DNA of 64,000 nucleotides, taken from Synchiropus splendidus (Eukaryota; Chordata; Actinopteri; Syngnathiformes; Callionymidae). The position numbers and the translations under genes were made by a program. The stretch lies in NCBI RefSeq assembly GCF_027744825.2, contig NC_071349.1, positions 7,531,001 to 7,595,000 on the forward strand, in the 5' to 3' direction. This document shows, in pieces, positions 57,501 to 64,000 of this stretch (position 1 is its first letter; each line of letters opens with the position of its first letter). The notes below the pieces were generated by a model. It was given only the letters and a program-made list of their open reading frames with translations. It searched no databases and was not told the DNA's origin.

Positions 57501-58199
57501 AGTTATCCTGAAGAGAAGCACACCTCAAGAGCAAAACATATTTTCCTTTGCCCTCTAGTTTTCATAAACATAGACATTTCCAAACATAGAGATGAATCGA
57601 TGACTCAACGTTTTCTCTGTACCCGTGATGGATGGTGACCCCTATAGCTGAGGTATTAGCCACACAACACACGAGGAATCAGGGTATGAGTACACCTACC
57701 ATTTGAAAAATGAAGGTCAAAGTGCCACAGATGCGTACAGTCTTACTGAAGCGGAGCTCAAGATACTGGGAGGAACAGACAAGAGGTTCAAGAAGAGCAA
57801 ACATGCAGCATGAATCCACAACATGGCTTCTGTTGAGAGCACCTGGTAAGCGCTGGAGAGCCGCAGTCTGTACAGCAACGGTACAAAAACATGCGCAGGA
57901 ATGAGGAGGCCGAGGATGTAGGAGCAGCCAATGAACCAGTACTGAGTACCATGTGTGTAGATTTCGGCCGGAACTCCGATGATGGCCACGGCTGACTGGA
58001 ATGATGCGATGAGCGACAGGGAAACGGGAATGCAGTGCATGCTCCTGTCTGCCATCAGGAACTCCTGCGTGGTGCGCTGGCGCCCGCCGGATAGCGCATA
58101 GTAGAGGCCGATGCTCATAGACACTGCCAGCAGGACAGAGAAGATCACATAGTCCACCACTGAAAAGTGCTTCTGGCTCGAGGGGTCCATCTCGCTCAT
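54559..58199 (-). CDS. slc5a6: Sodium-dependent multivitamin transporter
   Basis: A plasma-membrane sodium symporter for biotin, pantothenate and lipoate (SLC5 family). Fifteen coding exons on the minus strand: 58199-57843, 57765-57700, 57037-56986, 56912-56845, 56738-56584, 56506-56366, 56113-55984, 55915-55827, 55722-55610, 55549-55479, 55421-55335, 55270-55104, 55044-54938, 54875-54769, 54681-54559. Phases sum to 610 residues (human 635). Conserved blocks are [114 protein letters not shown] and [12 protein letters not shown], with the usual 13-helix SLC5 pattern. An extracellular loop near residues 480-500 has Asn-X-Ser/Thr sites. The C-terminus HETTV fits a class I PDZ ligand. The intron 55609-55550 is only 60 nt. 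The start is the first ATG (MSEMDPSSQ); a second lies three codons on. Confidence 0.95.
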
Positions 58200-59497
58200 C
58201 TCTGTATTCCAGGCCAGAGGTGAAGACGGACTTGATCTCCTCCTGTGTCACAGCCGGGCTGGAACAGGATATCGCAGCACACACCCATCAGACAAGAGGG
58301 TCCAGCAACCTTGAAGAACAGGCAAAGAAATCCAGACTATGAGCAGACACACTCACATCATCTGTCCAGATCAAGTCAAAGCTGCCTTATCATTGTCTGC
58401 TGTTTTTGAAAAGAACAAATCACATCATGAGCTCGGGTAAAGAGTCAAGCCAAGGTCAAACAATCTACATGTCAACTTTCCCCTGCATACGCTGATCCAA
58501 AAATACTGACTGGGAGGTCCCACAGCAGTCAGCTGAACAGTTTATAGAACATTGTTTAAAGGAAATATATTATAATCATAAATGTGTTTTAACAACTATT
58601 AAATTATATTGTATATTATGAATTATATTATTGAACATTGCATGTCTTTAGACAGCTGTCACAAATAACTCTGTGGATCTTCATTTGTTGGTTTAGCAGA
58701 AACCAACAAAAGCCTGAGGTAAAACTGAGAATCAAACAAGTAGAAGTAGTTTTGCTCATTAAAATGTATTGGCTTGTGAATTTTCAGATGTTTTCTGACT
58801 TTCCATTTACTGTGACTCGTGACTGGAGGAAGAAGTCACACCAAGAGTTTTTCAGGAGGTGATTTGTGAAAATGCGCTGCTGTCTGGCAGCCAATTGTGT
58901 CAGACAATAACTTTTTTGTTGGTCAAATAATTACATTTAACTCATCCATCTACAACCCTTTTCAAAAAACTGGATTAACCAATGGGCAAATAAGATGAAA
59001 CAATGAATCCCATCAAAATGAAAACAATACATTTTGTCATAGCATTGATAACAAAGACAGGTGCAATAATTAAATTATAGTTAAAAGAAAATACGAGTTC
59101 AACCAACAAAATATTTAGTCGTTGAATATGTTGAATGGATTACAAAAGCAGATTTGTTATTACACAATCACGGTTGCCGATATAAGAAGCCGAATCAGTA
59201 CTTACGGTTGCACCATTCTATTACGCGATTTGGAATTTAACGACATTTAACGACATTACTTTTCACATTATAGGTAAACACGCTCCCTGACGAACTTTGA
59301 AATTCCCACACAGGTGACATGCATCCTGACAGGTGAACTGGCCACAGAACGCGCGGTCACTTTAACCACATTAACGCCGCTTTAATATTTAGAAAATCAA
59401 CGACGTTCTAGTCCAAATAACTATATTCCAATTTTCATGAACAATTTCAAGATGGTTATCTACACGTGTACAGAGTATCTCCACAATGTCAACTCAC
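58200..59497. other. slc5a6: slc5a6 5' intron and flank
   Basis: AT-rich from about 58560 to 59480; no exon recognised except possible 5' UTR sequence next to 58200. It lies between the slc5a6 coding start and its probable 5' exon. Confidence 0.45.
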
Positions 59498-59580
59498 TGC
59501 TGGAAGTTCTCTGCGCCTCCATTGAGTCTGCTCGCTGCCTGTGGCGCAGTGCATTCTGGGAGCCATGCGGCGAGCTCAGG
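59498..59580 (-). other. slc5a6: Probable 5' non-coding exon of slc5a6
   Basis: On the minus strand a strong donor (ccagca/GTGAGT, donor starts at 59497) ends a short GC-rich segment that carries the ZNF143-like site. The transcription start is not visible. Confidence 0.45.
59545..59562 (-). promoter_or_regulatory. ZNF143/THAP11-type (SBS) site in the slc5a6-cenpo promoter
   Basis: The minus strand reads CTCCCAGAATGCACTGCG, matching the 3' two thirds of the SBS consensus (CCCAGMATGCAnyGCG). Such sites mark constitutive and divergent promoters; here it lies between slc5a6 and cenpo. Confidence 0.65.
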
Positions 59581-59826
59581 GGGCGGTGCTTGTTGATATC
59601 CGGGTGATTCGATATTGTATATTATATAATTTATTTTAAGGAAATGTTTGTGACCATTGTATTTATCGTCTGAATAATCTGTAGTAAAACAAAATTAAAA
59701 GTAAGCAAAGGACTAAAATAAAAGGTTGGGCTGAATCGACTTCCGGGTTGCTACGTAGGCGCTTGGCGCTAAAATCTCAAACGTCTTTCAAACAAACGTT
59801 CGCTGGAACTAGAACGACCAGCCAAC
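59581..59826. promoter_or_regulatory. cenpo: Divergent promoter region, cenpo side
   Basis: Contains an ETS-like acttccggg near 59740, an E2F-like TTGGCGC at 59763-59769 and a CHR-like TTTGAA (minus strand) at 59787-59792, all within 90 bp of the cenpo start codon. These fit cell-cycle control but the spacing is not the classic CDE-CHR spacing. Confidence 0.45.
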
Positions 59827-62235
59827 ATGGAGTTTTCATCCAACAACGGTAACGTTCGCCCAGAGGGAACAAGGGTCGGGTTGCTGGAGGTGTAATGTCG
59901 CATCTATTGCAGGGGTTTGGGATGCTCTCAGGGTTCTGGATGTCCAGTCGAGAAACCGCACTGCTCAGGCGCAACAGCCGCCTCCAGTCCAGCTGCTGCG
60001 GAGGAAGCTGAAGCAGCTGACGGAGAAGAGAGACCAATTGAAAGCAGAGATTCAGACGCACAAGGTGAGGCGTAGCTTCCTCGAGAAGATATATGCATCA
60101 ACAACCGAGTGTCGTCGGTTCTTTTCGCCACACTAGCCTGGTTTAATGTGAGATCACAGAGGTTGTATGTTAGTTTTTTAATGTTGATAGATAGTGTCTC
60201 CCTCATGTTGAATGAAACAATGGACCTGATATGCTTCCCTCTTATAACTGCCTTTCAGAAGCTACAAAAAATAAGGACACGATTGGACAGTCGATGCGAC
60301 GATGAGGGGATGGAGGAAGTCTCAGAGAACTCTCCTGTTCTAGAGCTGATTGCCTCACAGACCCGGCTCAAAGACCTTCTGTACGCTCATCACATAGTTG
60401 GTACTGTATATTCAAGTTGTTTTAGTCTTCTGTGCTTTTACTGAGGAAACTTTGCTTCATCTCGAGGTGGCTATGACATCATGAAGACCGAGGAAGGTAG
60501 AGGTGTCCGTGTGTCTCTGGCTACTGCCTATGAAGGGACATACATGGACACGTACTACCTGGAGATGAGGCTGCAGCCCACTCTCCGGATCCAGCGGCAC
60601 AACATCCCACCTTTCATTCCTCTGAACAGCATCGCAGAGCAGAACATGGAGACGGACATGCAGTTATTCCTCAGCATCCTCAATCAACATCTCAATGCCT
60701 TCGCCGGCCGCAAGCAGCAGCTGAAGCTTGTCAAGGTGATGAAATCTTCCATGCTTCTCATGGGTCAGATCAGTGAGTAGAGGGTGTTCTGCAGGCCTGA
60801 ATTTGAGGAGGTGTATTCATGTGAAAGTATTTTATGCTGCGCACAGACAAAGTTCTTTGGTAAAATGATCTGTCATCCTCCTGGTGTGTCCAAAGGAGCT
60901 CCACAAATCTGTTGAGGTGCTGGAGAGTAACCTTCTGTGCTCCATTCTGGTGCTGGTGTTGCCTCTGGTTGGAGATGAGAACGGCATGCTGTGCACACTG
61001 GACTACTCGGACCACACCAAGTCTCTTCCGACACGAGTCACCTTTGACTGTGAAGGTCAGTGGGGGATGTTCCTCACACATTAGACAATGTTAAATTAGA
61101 ATGTTATTGAGTTACAGTCTGCAGAGATTGAACAAAATTGTACAAAAATATATAGTTCTGGCTGCAGCTAACTTCATGACACAATTGTTTTTTGTAACAC
61201 ACATAAGTACATACATACATCTTAACCACCGCTTAGTCCTGTTCAGGGTTGTGGGGAGTGCTGGAGTCTATTGATAAACATCATCAAACGACCGCATCAT
61301 GCCACTAGGGGTCGCTTTAGTCCTAGTTTTCCACCGCACAGCAAATCAACAAACCTCATGTGACCAGACCAGTTCTGTCATTATTATGGCCACAAGTATC
61401 TTGTGGCTCTTGTAGTAATCTACAACAGCAACCTTAATTTCTCTCAGTAATGCAGTAGTAAGTTATCGCTGTATTTTCAAAAGCTAATCCCCTCCCTTTT
61501 TCCTGGAGGACGTGTCCTGCAGGGGATTTCCAATCTTCCCTTTCACTGCTCTGATTTACATATTTCCTGGAGTACTGATGTGATCTGCTGTCACTGTTCA
61601 CCGACTGGCAGGTGATGCTCTTTGCTAGCATGCTAGCAAAGGCCGCTGCTGACTCTCTGTCATCATGCTCAAATCACCGCTCCTTCTAAAACCGATCACC
61701 AGACGCTCTAGCTTGAGTCTCTGGACGCTGACAGAAATGTGGTCACTTGGCGTTGCCGCCACCTCTAAAGGAAGCCCATTGTGCTGCAGTTCATTCTCTG
61801 CGGCCAACGATTGAGTTTTCCATTGTCAGGAATCACTTTCAAACTGACCCATCAGGAAGTTTGATTCAAACCTTTTTATTTCCTTTATTATTAATCTGGT
61901 TTAAAGTGGAATTAACTAGCATTACACTTCTAAACTAAAGTGAAGTGCAGAGGTTCCTCAGCTGCCTAAAACAGCTTCATGACCTTCAGTCGTCAGTAGT
62001 TCCCAATTCTGATCAGCGGCACCAGGCTGACACGGTTCTCTCCACCCATTCCAGTGGCCCAAGTTCCTTCCACGTGATCTGTGAGGCAATATCCTGCTCA
62101 CACTCCTCTGTGCTTTTTGCAGACAAGGAGCTTCCTGGTTCCCCGCAGTGGAAGAGGAACTGCAACCTACTCATGGAAACTCCAGTCCACAAGGCCCTGA
62201 CTAAGATGAAGACGATGAGGGACATCTCTGAGTAG
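59827..62235 (+). CDS. cenpo: Centromere protein O (CCAN subunit)
   Basis: A subunit of the constitutive centromere-associated network (CENP-O/P/Q/U/R group, homologue of yeast Mcm21) that supports kinetochore assembly and PLK1 recruitment. Six exons: 59827-59848, 59913-60064, 60259-60400, 60467-60735, 60896-61055, 62123-62235, giving 285 residues (human 300). The N-terminal half is a coiled coil (RRKLKQLTEKRDQLKAEIQT). The C-terminal half has the RWD-type region with blocks shared with human CENPO: VCVCISTAFEGN-like RVSLATAYEGTYMD, IPPFIPLNSIAEQ, LNAFAGRKQQL and TKSLPTRVTFDCE. The last intron (about 1.07 kb) carries a repeat fragment. The stop is 51 bases from the end of the convergent coiled-coil gene. 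Confidence 0.93.
61205..61270. repeat. Fragment of a common fish LINE/SINE tail
   Basis: In the last cenpo intron, words such as ttaaccaccgcttagtcctg and cagggttgtggggagtgctg match the tail of a widespread repeat, truncated after about 65 bp. Confidence 0.4.
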
Positions 62236-62285
62236 CGGTCCATTTCAAGAAGTTCAGAAGACCTGATCTCCACTCCAAGATCCTG

Positions 62286-62846
62286 TTAATCCTGATCGTC
62301 TTCAGATGTTTCATCTGTCAGTCTCAAGTACTTCTCTTGGAGCTCCTCTATGAAAGCACTCACCCTCTGCTGTAAAGTTTGCCTCTGCACCTGCTGCAGC
62401 CTCTCGGCTTCCTCTCGAGCGCGCTCCTTCCGTCTCTCCTGCTCTCTCTCTGAGATGGAGTCAATGGCTGCGATGACTCTCACCTGCAGCAGAGACATGC
62501 CTCTGTGTCGGGAGGACCTCTGTGTTTGGCAAGGCGGCGCTGAGACTGAACGACATTGACCCTCACTGAGTGTATTGCTGTGATGTGTGTGGCTCAGAAG
62601 GTGCTGACGAAGGTCTTCCATGGCCGTGACGGCCGTGGCTCTCGGCTCGCACACTTTGACCCACCGCACTCTCAGCTGCTCGGTTTTCAGCAAGTCTCTT
62701 CTCAGGTGCAGCGTCTTCCGGACATGTCGGAACTGCTTCTCCAGGAGGTCCAGCTTGGTGCGCAGATCTCGCTCCTCCATTTGATTCAACAGGTTCAGCT
62801 TTCTCTGCAGCGCTGCAGTTCTGCAGACGTGGTCCATGCTCACCAT
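62286..62846 (-). CDS. Uncharacterised coiled-coil protein
   Basis: I do not recognise the family. A single 186-codon frame runs from MVSMDHVC at 62846 to TAA at 62286-62288. The protein is strongly helical, rich in Glu, Arg, Gln and Leu: one coiled coil near residues 10-60 (ERDLRTKLDLLEKQFRHVRK) and a second near 125-180 (REQERRKERAREEAERLQQ), joined by a His/Ser-rich linker. The end is acidic (DETSEDDQD). The start lies just after an acceptor-like site (gtaaacag), so a 5' exon is possible. It converges with cenpo; the stop codons are 51 bases apart, so the 3' UTRs probably overlap. Frame openness and steady amino-acid character support a real gene, but homology is untested. Confidence 0.6.
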   Translation of the reverse strand: MVSMDHVCRTAALQRKLNLLNQMEERDLRTKLDLLEKQFRHVRKTLHLRRDLLKTEQLRVRWVKVCEPRATAVTAMEDLRQHLLSHTHHSNTLSEGQCRSVSAPPCQTQRSSRHRGMSLLQVRVIAAIDSISEREQERRKERAREEAERLQQVQRQTLQQRVSAFIEELQEKYLRLTDETSEDDQD

Positions 62847-62879
62847 CCCTGTTTACAGTCGCGCCGCAGTGTGCTGCCA

Positions 62880-63614
62880 TGGTTCTCTCTCTGTTACAAC
62901 ACCAACGCCCATTGTATTAACAACACAATTGCTAGCAACTTGCTGCTGGTAATCGCACACTAAAGCATCACATTTCAGGGTGAAAAGTCCTTCCCAACAA
63001 TCCACTAATGTCTGTGGGTCAACACAAATGATTATATTTTACTGCCGTTTCATATGACGTTGAAGTTATCATCCGAAGTTATGGTCTTATGGTGACCTAG
63101 TTATTCTTAGATTGCCGCTGCAGGGAATGTAGCAGTGTTTTTGCATGGACACCTTAGCCCTTCATCATCCTCGTCCTCCTCCTCCTCTCTGTGACAGGTT
63201 TAAATGTTAATAATAAAGGTGGTGTTAAAAAACAGACTCAGATGGGCGCATATATGTGAATGACTGAATACAATAACCAGAAGCAAAACCGGGTTAAAGA
63301 CCAGGAATGATGGTGCAATACCCTGGACTTCCCTACAGCACAGAGCCTGCTCTCAGTTTCATCTCAAGCACTCAGGACTCAAGACCCACATTGCTGCGGG
63401 TGAGTACATGTCACTGTTGTAGAAGCTGTGATGTTATTCTTGTAGACTGGAGTGTATTTAATACTGAATTAAAGTAGACTCACCGCCTCTTTATTGTGGG
63501 AAAGAAGTGAGCATCTCTAGATTCTGTTTAGCTTGTGGAGTAAAACTGTTCTTGTAATGCAGTGGTAACTTACAGCTGGTGAGCATCATCTGTACCTAGC
63601 CAGGCACATCGTGA
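62880..63614. other. Intergenic, nothing recognised
   Basis: No coding exon was recognised. A donor-like site (ctgcg/GGTGAGTAC near 63400) follows a small GC-richer stretch and could belong to a gene off the right edge. Confidence 0.35.
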
Positions 63615-63697
63615 TACCAGGAGTGGGGTTCGAACCCACGAGGACTGCTGTCCATTGGAACTTAAGTCCAACGCCTTAACCACTCGGCCATCCTGGT
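63615..63697 (-). tRNA. tRNA-Leu, anticodon TAA
   Basis: Read on the minus strand, an 83-nt type II tRNA folds cleanly. The acceptor stem pairs ACCAGGA with TCCTGGT, followed by discriminator A. The D arm has the B-type start TGGCCGAGTGGTTAAGGC (box A). The anticodon stem TTGGA/TCCAA encloses a loop CTTAAGT with anticodon TAA. A long variable arm typical of leucine follows, then the T arm GTGGGTTCGAACCCCAC (box B). No CCA is encoded, as usual in eukaryotes. A clear T-run terminator is not visible immediately downstream. Confidence 0.97.
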
Positions 63698-64000
63698 TGT
63701 GCTGTTAAACTATCTATTCAAAATGCTCCGGCTCCTGAGTACCGTGATTCCACGCAGACGCTTCAAACTGCAGGTCTGTCGCTAGCTTCTGCTCACACTT
63801 TTGTTTCAAATTTAAGTTGTTGTTTTTTTTTACCAAGTTCAACCATCTTCTTCATCCTCTAATCTCATCTTCTTCATGTCCTCCCAACATACTTGCTCCA
63901 CCTGTCCCTCCAGTCCTCCACACGCTCTTCATGCTCTTCAGTAGCAAAGATGATGCGCGCGGTGCGTGTCGATGAACCAGGAGGTCCGGAGAACATGCTG
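63698..64000. other. Right edge, nothing recognised
   Basis: No feature could be supported in the last 300 bases apart from the tRNA upstream flank. Confidence 0.3.

Noticed and set aside
57679..58284. 201-codon minus-strand frame overlapping slc5a6 exon 1
   Set aside because: Out of frame with the clear SLC5A6 protein (57843-58199).
62563..62880. 105-codon minus-strand frame at the front of the coiled-coil gene
   Set aside because: Shifted frame of the same region; the 186-codon frame has more consistent helical composition and a full-length read.

Overview
The window is nuclear DNA of a ray-finned fish with a compact genome. Genes are intron-rich, but many introns are only 55-100 nt. Splice sites are ordinary GT-AG, and the proteins match vertebrate families closely. 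Compactness (a ~2.9 kb foxo3 intron, about eleven genes in 64 kb) suggests a percomorph of pufferfish-like genome size, but the species cannot be named from sequence alone. All gene models were built by joining exons by hand. For every multi-exon model the exon phases were checked and add up to an open frame; tdrd6's 3' end and the Ig gene's 5' end are the exceptions.

Layout, left to right: an intronless four-Ig-domain membrane receptor whose signal peptide is out of frame with its body (611-1887, +); a sash1-like SH3/SAM adaptor lacking the second SAM domain (2721-12768, +); ddo, D-aspartate oxidase (13507-14870, -); zbtb24 (16358-18898, +); foxo3 (21777-26440, -); afg1l, a mitochondrial AAA ATPase (27635-30582, -); scml4, a Polycomb-like protein (33183-36495, +); vsnl1, a neuronal calcium sensor (42165-43528, +); tdrd6, a germ-granule multi-Tudor protein (47029-51906, +); ankrd66 (52887-53516, +); slc5a6, the sodium-dependent multivitamin transporter (54559-58199, -); cenpo, a kinetochore subunit (59827-62235, +); an unrecognised coiled-coil gene (62286-62846, -); and a tRNA-Leu(TAA) gene (63615-63697, -).

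These genes do not form a pathway. Their interest lies in gene order, promoters and gene structure. From memory of the human map, ddo-zbtb24-foxo3-afg1l-scml4 belong to the 6q21 block, tdrd6-ankrd66 to 6p12, and vsnl1 and slc5a6-cenpo to 2p23-24, so the window appears to join segments that are separate in mammals. ddo/zbtb24 and slc5a6/cenpo are divergent pairs around promoter-like motifs (TCTCGCGAGA; a ZNF143/THAP11-type site). ankrd66 has an RFX X-box right at its start. Repeats include a TA-flanked mariner-type MITE, two inverted copies of a dispersed element, a 170-bp foldback in a scml4 intron, LINE 3' debris, a short telomere-like tract and simple repeats. I saw no mobile system, CRISPR array, operon or clearly new multigene system. 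The best leads are the Ig receptor, the sash1 paralog without SAM2, an unexplained X-box plus mini-exon near 19.4 kb, a 55-nt ddo intron, a GC-AG intron in afg1l, and the unassigned coiled-coil gene.
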